DNA of 11,835 bases from Planctomycetota bacterium (lineage in GTDB: Bacteria > Planctomycetota > Phycisphaerae > UBA1845 > PWPN01). Location of the stretch: positions 1 through 11,835 of the forward strand of contig JACQVT010000852.1 of the NCBI GenBank assembly GCA_016209665.1. Direction: 5' to 3'. This document shows, piece by piece, positions 1-6,551 of the stretch. The position numbers and the translations under genes are program-made. The notes below the pieces were generated by a model, which did not search any database, was not told the DNA's origin, and saw only the letters and a list, made by a program, of their open reading frames with translations. Position 1 is the stretch's first letter; each line of letters begins with the position of its first letter.

Positions 1-228
1 ATCGCAGGTCGCGCGGGACTCGGGCAGGGTGGCGTCACTGTGCGGACGCGAACTGCATCACCTCTTGAGTCGATATACCCTTCGCCAACCCGATCCTCCA
101 TTCGGTCCGCTTCAGGAGAGAGGCGTACCAGCCTCGCGTCTGGGCTACACGCCGCGTTGGCATGAATCCGAGTCATCAGCCGGGAGTCGTGCGGTTCGCG
201 TTCAATCGATATGGACAGACCGCGCGGT
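1..228. other. left-edge stretch without a supported gene
   Basis: This stretch lies downstream of the bisphosphate nucleotidase stop codon. It is less GC-biased than the neighbouring genes, and no reading frame in it has recognisable protein features. A minus-strand frame starting near 176 (or at 101) stays open to the left edge, but its codons do not show the GC-rich third positions of the real genes. A weak hairpin, GAGGC 120-124 with GCCTC 131-135 and a 6-nt loop, could help end the minus-strand operon, but it has no T-tract. Confidence 0.4.
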
Positions 229-1317
229 TCAGGCACGCAGCACCTGGCGGACGGCGGCGATGACGGGGGCGTGGATGCGGCCGTTGGTGGCGACGACGCC
301 CTTGTTGGCACGGAGGGTGCGGCCGAGAGCAAAATCGAGCGGTTTGCCGGTCACGTCGGTCACGGTGCCCCCGGCCTCGGTGACGACCATCCAGCCGGCG
401 GCGTGGTCCCAGATCTTCTCTTCGTAGTCGGCCCGGGTGGGCAGGCGGAGGTAAATGGAGGCATCGCCGCGGGCCACGGCGGCGTACTTGCACTGACTGT
501 CGATGCGGTAGGGCGGACTCATCACGCCCAGGCGGCGGGCAACCTCAGCGGAGTCGTCGTGCTTGGAGTGGGCGGACTCCACGGACTCGCAGAACACCGC
601 GCCGGCGGGGTCGGCGATGGCGGAGACACGGACGGGGGTCTCGCCGTCGGCAGGGCGCGGATCGGTGGATCGGTCGTTTGACCGCTCCCTCACGGTCGCG
701 GCTCGCTCGGTCGCGGCTCGCTCGATCGCGGCTCGCTCAGTCGCGGCGTCCAAGACCCGGCGCAGGAAGGCCCCTTGTCCGCGGACGGCGACGAACAGGC
801 AGCCCGCGGCGGCATCGGGCCGGGTTGCGTCGAGTGGCAGGTTGGGACAACCCAGCACACCGAGCACGGGTACACCCCCCTCGATCAGGGCCAACGCCAC
901 CGCGTATTGCTCGCCGCGCAGAAAGCCCTTCGTCCCGTCAATCGGGTCGAGCGTCCAGAACCGCCCGCGGGCGCCACCGGCGTGCGTGCCCCGGCTGATG
1001 GCGGTGAGGATCCGTGGTTCGTCGAGTTCCGGTGCGATCGCCCGCACGCTGCGGACGACGCCGGCCTTGATGGCAGCGCCGGCAGTGCCCGCCAAGTCGC
1101 CCGCGTGCTCCTCGCCCACCAGCGGGTCGCCGGGGAACGCCGCCGCCAGGTCGTGGCTGACGATCGCCTGGGCGCCGAAATCGGCGACCGTCACCGGCGA
1201 CTTGTCCTTCTTGGCCATCGCGTCGGCGGTGACCAGCGTGGCCCGCACGCTCTGACACAGCCGACAGGCCCGCAGGACGGTTTCGATGGCGACACGGCGT
1301 TCGGTTTCGTACGTCAT
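229..1317 (-). CDS. cysQ: 3'(2'),5'-bisphosphate nucleotidase (HAL2/CysQ type, inositol monophosphatase superfamily)
   Basis: This enzyme is expected to hydrolyse 3'-phosphoadenosine 5'-phosphate (PAP), a by-product of sulfate assimilation and sulfotransfer, to AMP and phosphate in the cytoplasm, using Mg2+. Visible signatures of the 362-residue product are GEEH at 68-71, DPIDGTKGF at 124-132 (the family metal and phosphate site), ESVESAHS near 244-251, a SQCKYAAVARGD block near 274-285, and EKIWDHAAG at 300-308. The last three point to the HAL2 branch rather than inositol monophosphatase proper. The ATG at 1317 overlaps the upstream isomerase stop by 4 bp (ATGA). No clear Shine-Dalgarno sequence precedes it, so translation is probably coupled. 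Residues about 191-210 are a pentapeptide repeat (A-T/I-E-R-A), inserted where the core domain should have a loop. The activity assignment is strong; in vivo substrate preference is inferred. Confidence 0.93.
   Translation of the reverse strand: MTYETERRVAIETVLRACRLCQSVRATLVTADAMAKKDKSPVTVADFGAQAIVSHDLAAAFPGDPLVGEEHAGDLAGTAGAAIKAGVVRSVRAIAPELDEPRILTAISRGTHAGGARGRFWTLDPIDGTKGFLRGEQYAVALALIEGGVPVLGVLGCPNLPLDATRPDAAAGCLFVAVRGQGAFLRRVLDAATERAAIERAATERAATVRERSNDRSTDPRPADGETPVRVSAIADPAGAVFCESVESAHSKHDDSAEVARRLGVMSPPYRIDSQCKYAAVARGDASIYLRLPTRADYEEKIWDHAAGWMVVTEAGGTVTDVTGKPLDFALGRTLRANKGVVATNGRIHAPVIAAVRQVLRA
695..747. repeat. in-frame 15-bp tandem repeat inside the bisphosphate nucleotidase gene
   Basis: Three full copies of a 15-bp unit (gtcgcggctcgctcg with single-base variants) lie at 695-709, 710-724 and 725-739, followed by an 8-bp partial copy at 740-747. 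The unit length is a multiple of three, so the frame is kept and the protein gains a repeated charged pentapeptide. Near-identity of the copies suggests recent slippage expansion. A small inverted repeat, CGGTC 671-675 with GACCG 680-684, lies just beside it. Confidence 0.9.
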
Positions 1318-2252
1318 GGCGTCGATCCAACGGTCTCGGCGACGATGCGACGCAGAAAGGAGGCCTCACGGGTAAGCGTCTCGCGCCGCTGGTCGGGTGA
1401 CAGGCGGCCCAACGACTCGTTCTCGATGCACAGGTCGCCCCGGTAGCCGGCGTCGCGCAGGATAGCTGCCACGCGGCAAAAGTCGATGTCTCCGCGGTCG
1501 ACCGGGCAGGCGTAGCGGGCGTACTCCCAGCCCATCGGCCGCTGCCGCTCGCGCTGGGCTTCCGGGTAGCCGATGTTCTTGCAGTGCGTGTGGCACGCGC
1601 AAGAGGCGAACTCGGCATAGATCTCGTACAGCTTGGAAAGCGGGTGGCCGAACCAGTAGAAGTTCGCCGTGTCCAGCGTCAGCCCGAACTTCGGCGACTC
1701 CACACCCGCGAACAGTGATCGCAGGAAATCGATGCGGTTGGTTGTGGTGACGTGGTTTTCCACGCCGAAGCGCACCGGCGCATCGTCCGTGCGGGCGACG
1801 AACCGCCGGCCGACGTCGATCGACAGGGCGAGGAACTCGTCGTAGCGCTCCTTGAGTCGACGGGGCAGGAAATCGAGCCGAATCGACGGGATGCCGAGCC
1901 GAACGGCGACGTCGACCATCCGGCCGACGAAGTCGACCTCCTGGTCCGGGCGATTGTCGAACTCATTCAGCAGGCACAGGGCGGTGATGACGACGTCGTG
2001 CTCGCGGAGCGTCTGCTCCAATCGAGCGACGCCGTCCGCCGTCGCCAACGAATAGTCGGCACCGCCGAACAAGTGCGGGCAGCAGCCCTCGACGTCGACC
2101 GCGATCTCGATCCCCCGGACGCCGATCCACTCAAGCGCCGACCAGGTATTCGGGCAGCCGATCTGCTTGAGGTGCTCATCGCGACAGGCGACGGTCCAGG
2201 CGGCCGGCAGCCCCGCCCACGGCGGTGTCGAATTGTCGCTCGATGGCTCCAT
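1314..2252 (-). CDS. sugar phosphate isomerase/epimerase-like protein (xylose-isomerase-type TIM barrel)
   Basis: This is a cytoplasmic AP-endonuclease-2-type TIM-barrel protein, a family that interconverts sugars, keto-inositols or sugar acids through a bound divalent metal. With the start at 2252 it has 312 residues. The metal ligands expected in the family are visible in order: Glu165 in GVENH, Asp194 in LTLDTANF, His223 in HTHCKN and Glu277 in CIENES. The exact substrate cannot be told from sequence. An in-frame ATG at 2336 would add 28 residues with no family features and poorer codon bias, so I prefer 2252; neither start has a good ribosome-binding site. The TGA stop at 1314-1316 overlaps the ATG of the bisphosphate nucleotidase, so the two are almost certainly co-transcribed. 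A link to inositol or sugar-phosphate metabolism is possible but is only inferred from this pairing. Confidence 0.88.
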   Translation of the reverse strand: MEPSSDNSTPPWAGLPAAWTVACRDEHLKQIGCPNTWSALEWIGVRGIEIAVDVEGCCPHLFGGADYSLATADGVARLEQTLREHDVVITALCLLNEFDNRPDQEVDFVGRMVDVAVRLGIPSIRLDFLPRRLKERYDEFLALSIDVGRRFVARTDDAPVRFGVENHVTTTNRIDFLRSLFAGVESPKFGLTLDTANFYWFGHPLSKLYEIYAEFASCACHTHCKNIGYPEAQRERQRPMGWEYARYACPVDRGDIDFCRVAAILRDAGYRGDLCIENESLGRLSPDQRRETLTREASFLRRIVAETVGSTP

Positions 2253-2382
2253 CGTGTAGTGAATCGTCGTCGGCTGGGGATGACCGCTCCCGACCCGGCC
2301 GGACCAGCTTGTAGCGAGGATGGGCCATAAATGCAAGGGCCGCCTGAAGCTCTACGGCGAATCGCACCCATGAAAACAGGTT

Positions 2383-2411
2383 TTGACGAGATCTGCGGCG
2401 TCCATTACTCT
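2383..2411 (+). promoter_or_regulatory. candidate sigma-70-like promoter in the divergent spacer 2253-2473
   Basis: TTGACG at 2383-2388 and TACTCT at 2406-2411, 17 bp apart, point toward the signal-peptide ORF that starts at 2474. The -35 match is good and the -10 match is poor. The surrounding spacer is lower in GC than the genes, as expected for a divergent promoter region also serving the minus-strand isomerase operon. Confidence 0.3.
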
Positions 2412-2473
2412 CACGGCTCGCGTTGGTCGCCGTCAGGTGCTCAGTCACCACTCCCCTCGAGGGAATACATTCG

Positions 2474-2629
2474 ATGAAGCTTTCTCTCTTTGCCCTGGTT
2501 CTTGCCTCGCTGATGCGTTCGCCCGCTCATGCCGGCAGCGTGGCGGAGATCAGCAACGCCGCCGAGCTGGCCGCCGCGCTGGCTCAGGCGACCTTCGGCT
2601 TGAAGACTGTGAGATCCGTTGCCGCCTGA
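2474..2629 (+). pseudogene. truncated secreted-protein gene (N-terminus of a possible beta-helix protein)
   Basis: This ORF encodes 51 residues starting at an ATG preceded by GAGGG at 2459-2463. Residues 1-20 look like a complete Sec signal peptide, with positive Lys2, a hydrophobic core and a cleavage site after AHA. Residues 24-39 (EISNAAELAAALAQA) resemble the opening of secreted right-handed beta-helix proteins, where a Val/Ile-Ser-Asn stretch and an Ala/Leu-rich helix precede the first rung. The similarity then stops near base 2591; about a dozen unrelated residues follow before the stop at 2627-2629, right against the REP-like left arm. I read it as a gene remnant truncated by deletion or by arrival of the repeat. 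It could instead be a genuine small secreted protein, but its abrupt end beside a repeat argues against that. Confidence 0.45.
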
Positions 2630-2770
2630 TCGCCTGGGGGAAAAGAAAGGGGTCGGGAGTCTTTTCTAACTCATCGGTTGCCGTGGTCGTCTTGGCAGGC
2701 CCCAGACCTATGCCCCCCATGCGTTGATGTCAAACAAAGACTCCCGACCCCTTTCCTCCCCCAGCCGATC
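2628..2770. repeat. pair of inverted REP-like arms around a ~70-bp core
   Basis: The left arm at 2628-2665 and the reverse complement of the right arm at 2736-2770 both read gatcg(c/g)ctggggga, then a short A/G stretch, then gaaaggggtcgggagtcttt. They differ by two inserted bases and a few substitutions. About 70 bp of unrelated sequence lies between them. The core ggggtcgggagtc resembles motifs that I associate with REP elements mobilised by RAYT (IS200-like) transposases. No transposase is present here. The right arm lies inside the 3' end of the membrane-protein gene. Confidence 0.75.
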
Positions 2771-4399
2771 CAGTAACGCTCGCTTTCGCCAACTGATGGC
2801 GGCACCGGCGGCCAGCAGGACGAAGGCTCCGATGACGACGAACGCCGCCGTCGCGTGCTCGCGATTGCCCACCCAGCGGCCGGCGTAGAACAAGCCGTCG
2901 GCGATCGCCGTGCAGGCGGTGATGAAACCATAGCGGCTCGCCGGCCGCACGACCGTGACCACCACGAGCACCAGCAACATGGCCGCCGCGTGCGAGCGGG
3001 CGTGCCAACACAATTCGGGCGCCACGTCGTAGCCCCACGTCACCAGGAGCAGGAACACGATCGGCAGCAGGCCCGCGGTGAGGCTCGGCCGGCCCAGCAG
3101 GTGCAGGCAAACCAGCCAGTGCCATCCAGCGCCCAGGCAGACCAGCAACACGTCGGCGTACGTGCGGTCCCACACGAGCATCGTCAAGGCAAGCTGATGC
3201 ACGATGACCGCGGTCAGGGCCTCGGGCCGCGACCGGCGGATGAGGGCCATCAGGAGAAAGTAGCCGGCGATGAGATACAAGCCCGCGACGATGAGGTTTC
3301 GCGTGGCGTCGGGGCCGGCGGCGACGGCCTGCACAGCGCCGGAGCCGCCCGCGTGCAACTTCATCGCACGCAGGATCGCCCAGCCCATCGCGGCCGAACC
3401 CGCGTGCAGCAGCAGGCCCAGCCGCAGCCGCCGGTAGCCGAACCACCACGCGGCGGCGGCCATGACCAGCGTTGTGAGCAGCGGGTCGCGGAGGAACACG
3501 GGCAGCATCCGGACCGGCAGGCGGGCATCGAACGGCTCGCGAGCCAGGACGATCGCCGCCGCGGGCAAGAGGACGGCCACGTTCAGGACGGTCAGGCTCG
3601 ACAGGCGAATCCGCAGCCGATCGGTCGAGGCGACGAACTCCATGATGACCACCGCCACCGCGACGATCAGCGGCGAGCCGTAGAACCAGCGGGCGTGGCC
3701 GAAGTAGGCGTAATTCATGCCCACCAGGTGGGCCACCGTCGCGGCCACCACCAGGGCGAGCATCGCCAGTTCGAGGGCGAAATCACGGTAGCCATCATCA
3801 GGCCCAGGGCGCCGTACGTGATGCCGGACCACGGCCAGACCGGCCAGGCCGATGGCCCCGATCAACCACCAGGCGGCATAGAGGAACACCTCGTTCGTGC
3901 CGCTGACCGACTCGGGCACGCGCAAGAGCGGCGGTGCGATGGCGAGCAGGACCACGCATGCCGCGACGGCCAGTCGGCCGATCTGGCTGAACCGCAGGCC
4001 CAGCACCCGGCGGACCGCCGCGAGTTCGGCCAGAGCGAACGCGCAAGCCGCCCCCGCACAGATAAGCCCGGGAACAACCCGATGGGCGGTCATCTCGGCC
4101 GTTGCGGCCAGCGGGCCGGTCCAGAAGAGCACCGCCACCAAGAGCAGCGACGGCTGGTCCTCGGGCGACCGGCGCCACCGGCTCAGTGCCAACAGGATGG
4201 CCGTAACGGCCCACTCGTAGGCTTGCAGGATACCGAGCGTCAGCAGAATCAGCCCCACGTCACCCGCCCGGGTGGAGGGCGAGACAAGATAGAGCCGGGC
4301 CCCCACGGCCATGCAGGCCGCGCTCAACAGGTAGGTCGGGTTTCGCCGGATGATCCACCCCGCCCAAGGGGCGCGCAACACCATCGCTTGGCCGCTCAT
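2708..4399 (-). CDS. polytopic integral membrane protein of unknown function
   Basis: This 563-residue protein is dominated by about 16 to 18 hydrophobic segments, for example at 22-40, 46-72, 85-102, 109-130, 142-158, 171-192, 207-228, 241-257, 268-286, 304-345, 369-388, 415-435, 441-457, 470-485 and 517-536. It is therefore an inner-membrane protein. I see no transporter, kinase or glycosyltransferase motif and cannot assign a family. The start is well supported by GGGAGGTGA six bases before the ATG at 4399. The last ~18 residues (RLGEERGRESLFDINAWGA) are soluble and charged, unlike the rest. They are encoded largely by the right arm of the REP-like repeat, so the native C-terminus has probably been replaced or extended. 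It stands alone: 262 bp separate it from the phosphatase upstream. Confidence 0.8.
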   Translation of the reverse strand: MSGQAMVLRAPWAGWIIRRNPTYLLSAACMAVGARLYLVSPSTRAGDVGLILLTLGILQAYEWAVTAILLALSRWRRSPEDQPSLLLVAVLFWTGPLAATAEMTAHRVVPGLICAGAACAFALAELAAVRRVLGLRFSQIGRLAVAACVVLLAIAPPLLRVPESVSGTNEVFLYAAWWLIGAIGLAGLAVVRHHVRRPGPDDGYRDFALELAMLALVVAATVAHLVGMNYAYFGHARWFYGSPLIVAVAVVIMEFVASTDRLRIRLSSLTVLNVAVLLPAAAIVLAREPFDARLPVRMLPVFLRDPLLTTLVMAAAAWWFGYRRLRLGLLLHAGSAAMGWAILRAMKLHAGGSGAVQAVAAGPDATRNLIVAGLYLIAGYFLLMALIRRSRPEALTAVIVHQLALTMLVWDRTYADVLLVCLGAGWHWLVCLHLLGRPSLTAGLLPIVFLLLVTWGYDVAPELCWHARSHAAAMLLVLVVVTVVRPASRYGFITACTAIADGLFYAGRWVGNREHATAAFVVIGAFVLLAAGAAISWRKRALLDRLGEERGRESLFDINAWGA

Positions 4400-4661
4400 G
4401 GCTCACCTCCCGCGTGCGAAATCAGCCTCCCGCCGGCCGGACGCCGTCGGCGGGACGCCCATCGCCTGTGTGCAGTTGTAAACGAGCAATCGCGTCGCGG
4501 ATCAGCGGGGATGAATGAGGTTTGGATGATGGCGGATGCCGCACTACCGGATGATTGCGACGCCAATCCGCGGCTCTATTGAATGCTACCCCGCGGTCCA
4601 GCGAAGTCAAAGCAACCCGAGCATGTTTTTGTGACGCGCCCGTGTTTCCATGGGCGTACTA
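4400..4661. other. intergenic stretch between the membrane protein and the HAD phosphatase
   Basis: No coding frame here is convincing. A hairpin in the leader of the membrane-protein gene pairs TCCCGCCG 4428-4435 with CGGCGGGA 4448-4455 across a 12-nt loop. Another weak hairpin, CGCCC 4637-4641 with GGGCG 4652-4656, lies just past the phosphatase stop and could act at its 3' end, though no U-tract follows on the minus strand. The middle (about 4500-4620) is lower in GC and probably holds the promoter of the membrane-protein gene. Confidence 0.35.
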
Positions 4662-5333
4662 TCAACGGATGGATAAGGCGGGCGGCTCGCTGAGAACGTC
4701 CAGCAACTGTTTCGGCTCGTCGATGAGATGACGAGCCCCGGCGGCCTGGATGACACCGCGATCGCGATAGCCCCAGGTGGCACCGATAGGCACCATGCCG
4801 GCGTTGACGGCGGTCTGCATGTCGGTATCGGAGTCGCCCAACAGGGCGACCTCGGCGGGCTCGAGCCGCATGGCCCGGGCGATGTCCAGGGCGGTGCGAG
4901 GGTCGGGCTTGCGGCGGTCCTCGTGGCGGTAGCCCTCGATGGCGACCCACGGCCAGCGGTCGAACAGCGCCTGCGACATCGGCAGCGTGTGCTCGTGCGG
5001 CTTGTTGGACAGGATGGCGATCGGAACACCGCGGCCCACCAGTTCATCGAGCAACTCGGGGATGCCGGGGTACGGCACCGTCTGGTCCATGCGATGGGCG
5101 AGGTAGTGGCCGCTCACGATCGGGGCCATCTGATCGGCATCCACATCCGGAGCACCGGCCAGCGCTCGGCGACACAGGACAGGCAGACCCTCGCCGATCC
5201 ACGCGCGGATGTCGGCGAGCGGGCGATCCGGCAGGCCGAACGCTCGCAAACCGGTATTGACGGCGGCCGCCACGCCCGGGAGCGTGTCCGCCAGGGTGCC
5301 GTCCAGATCGAAGATGATGCCGCGGATACTCAC
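4662..5333 (-). CDS. HAD-family phosphatase, phosphoglycolate phosphatase-like
   Basis: This 223-residue cytoplasmic phosphatase belongs to the HAD subfamily with an alpha-helical cap. All four HAD motifs are intact: DLDGTLADT at 9-17 (nucleophile Asp9, acid/base Asp11), ILSNK at 107-111, the Lys142 of RKPDP, and GDSDTDM at 166-172 for Mg2+. The length, cap and DGTLADT motif fit Gph/PgpP-like enzymes, which remove 2-phosphoglycolate formed by DNA repair or oxygenation. Related pyrophosphatase PpaX-like or sugar-phosphate activities are equally possible. The start is GTG at 5333, overlapping the stop of the L,D-transpeptidase as GTGA. No ribosome-binding site is visible, so expression probably depends on translational coupling to that gene. 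Confidence 0.87.
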   Translation of the reverse strand: MSIRGIIFDLDGTLADTLPGVAAAVNTGLRAFGLPDRPLADIRAWIGEGLPVLCRRALAGAPDVDADQMAPIVSGHYLAHRMDQTVPYPGIPELLDELVGRGVPIAILSNKPHEHTLPMSQALFDRWPWVAIEGYRHEDRRKPDPRTALDIARAMRLEPAEVALLGDSDTDMQTAVNAGMVPIGATWGYRDRGVIQAAGARHLIDEPKQLLDVLSEPPALSIR

Positions 5334-6307
5334 TTGCTGACCAATTGGAGGGCGGGCGTGGAACTGAACCTCACCGGGATTCCCGGCTGGACCATCTTAC
5401 CGAGGCGGACCGCGTCCCAGTTGGCCAGGCGGAAGCAGCCGTGCGAGCCGGTCTTGCCGATCAGCTCGGGGTTGGGCGTCCCGTGCATGCCGTAGCCGGA
5501 CAGGCTCAGGCCGATCCAGCAGCGGCCGACCGGATTCCGCGGCCCCGGCGGAATGCGCAGCTTGGCGGTGATCCTCTCCTTGACCTCGGGCCACATCTTG
5601 GGATCGAACATGTAGTCCGGGTTGGGGGCGACGACCTCGACGCGGGCCTGGCCGCTGGGCAGCTTGGCCTTGTTGGCGGCGATCGAGCAATGGAACAGCG
5701 CGGTGAGCTTGCCCTGGGCGTCGATGGCCCGGATCACCTTTTCGCCGAGGTTGACCTCCAGTCGCTGGGCCGGCGGGGTCGCGGCGGGTTCGGGAATGAT
5801 CGGCACGATGACTTTGCTGCCGGGCTTGAGCCCGTTGAGGTTCACGCCGGGGTTCAGCGTCGCGAGCAAGTGTTTGGCGCAGTGGAACTTTTCAGCCAGC
5901 ACGTCATGCAGGGTCTCGTGTCCCAGCCGATCGAGCTTACTCTTGGCGAGCCATGACGTCGGGCAGGGGCCGATTTCCTTGAGGTCATCCTGGGTCACGG
6001 TGTATCGGCCGAACGCGTTATCGGGCTCGACCTGGAGGGCTTCGGTGGTTGCCGGGTCCAGCCTGCCCGTGATCGGCAGGCCGCGGACCCTCTGGAACTC
6101 CCGCGTGGCCAGTGTGGTCTTGGGCCCGATCCGGCCGTCGATGAGGCCGGGCGAAAACCCGAGCCGGTCCAGGGCGATCTGCCAGGCCACGTCCCGACGG
6201 AGCACGGATTCCGCCTCCTGGGCCCGCGCCGACGCGGGGCCGATCAGCCCCATCGCGAACCAGATCGGGACCACGATCCGGCAAGCCAGACACATGAGCG
6301 ACCGCAT
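5330..6307 (-). CDS. L,D-transpeptidase (YkuD family) with peptidoglycan-binding and LysM-like domains
   Basis: This is an exported cell-wall enzyme of 325 residues that is expected to make or anchor 3-3 cross-links in peptidoglycan by using a catalytic cysteine on tetrapeptide stems. Residues 1-29 form a signal peptide ending at ARA. Residues about 37-92 match PG_binding_1 (LGFSPGLIDGRIGPKT, then a REFQ...GLP...G.LDP pattern). Residues about 130-170 look like a degenerate LysM. The YkuD domain fills 183-318, with His275 in HGTPNP and the signature SHGCFR at 288-293 (Cys291, Arg293), both intact. AAGGAGGT lies a few bases before the ATG at 6307, an excellent ribosome-binding site. It is first in a two-gene operon with the HAD phosphatase. 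Confidence 0.93.
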   Translation of the reverse strand: MRSLMCLACRIVVPIWFAMGLIGPASARAQEAESVLRRDVAWQIALDRLGFSPGLIDGRIGPKTTLATREFQRVRGLPITGRLDPATTEALQVEPDNAFGRYTVTQDDLKEIGPCPTSWLAKSKLDRLGHETLHDVLAEKFHCAKHLLATLNPGVNLNGLKPGSKVIVPIIPEPAATPPAQRLEVNLGEKVIRAIDAQGKLTALFHCSIAANKAKLPSGQARVEVVAPNPDYMFDPKMWPEVKERITAKLRIPPGPRNPVGRCWIGLSLSGYGMHGTPNPELIGKTGSHGCFRLANWDAVRLGKMVQPGIPVRFSSTPALQLVSK

Positions 6308-6551
6308 GAGACCTCCTTGTCTACGGGCATCGGGGCCGGTCGGGGGGCGGGAGTCTCCCGGGGCCCGCCCGGCGGAGCCCAGCCAGCCATCTTCGTCCGT
6401 ATATTATCGAGACGCAAGGCCTCGATCCATCGGTATTTTCCATGAACTACGAACTGATCCGCCGTTGTTCTCATCCCACAGAGGCCACGAACCGATATGG
6501 CGGCGGGGCGCCCAGCGCCGAGGCGCCGTCCGCATTACGGGAGACCGGCAC
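6308..6551. promoter_or_regulatory. divergent promoter region between the L,D-transpeptidase and the MshEN-like gene
   Basis: This 244-bp spacer separates oppositely transcribed genes and must hold promoters for both. A low-GC patch, TATATTAT at 6400-6407, is the only clear AT-rich element and may be part of a -10 region; the direction is uncertain. A palindrome CGGGAG-T-CTCCCG spans 6348-6360, and a larger stem pairs GGGCGGG 6345-6351 with CCCGCCC 6364-6370. GGGAG at 6539-6543 is the ribosome-binding site of the plus-strand gene. Confidence 0.5.
6325..6351 (+). other. G-quadruplex-type motif upstream of the L,D-transpeptidase
   Basis: Four runs of three or more G (6325-6327, 6332-6335, 6342-6347, 6349-6351) are separated by loops of 4, 6 and 1 nt, fitting the canonical G3+N1-7 pattern. 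The G-rich strand is the template strand of the transpeptidase operon, 18-44 bp before its start codon. High genomic GC makes a chance occurrence plausible. Confidence 0.5.

Noticed and set aside
1..176. Minus-strand frame open to the left edge, possible third gene of the isomerase operon
   Set aside because: Codon third positions lack the GC bias of the neighbours, there is no good ribosome-binding site, and the ~58 visible residues are not recognisable.
695..747. Short repeats considered as a CRISPR-like array
   Set aside because: The 15-bp units are directly adjacent without spacers and lie in frame within a gene, so this is a coding tandem repeat.
2628..2770. Inverted arms as an intrinsic terminator for the convergent neighbours
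   Set aside because: The ~70-nt loop is far too long for a rapid terminator hairpin, and the right arm lies upstream of the membrane gene's stop codon.
2855..4582. Long plus-strand open frame (575 codons) opposite the membrane protein
   Set aside because: Its product is Gln/Arg/His/Asp-rich with no domain, a typical antisense shadow of a GC-rich gene; the minus strand has a strong ribosome-binding site and clear hydrophobic segments.
4422..4610. Small minus-strand ORF of 62 codons before the membrane protein
   Set aside because: It has no ribosome-binding site, poor codon bias and no recognisable feature, and it overlaps the leader hairpin of the next gene.
5622..6551. Upstream extension of the MshEN-like reading frame
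   Set aside because: The extension runs antisense through the L,D-transpeptidase gene and has no protein features; the ATG at 6552 has its own ribosome-binding site.
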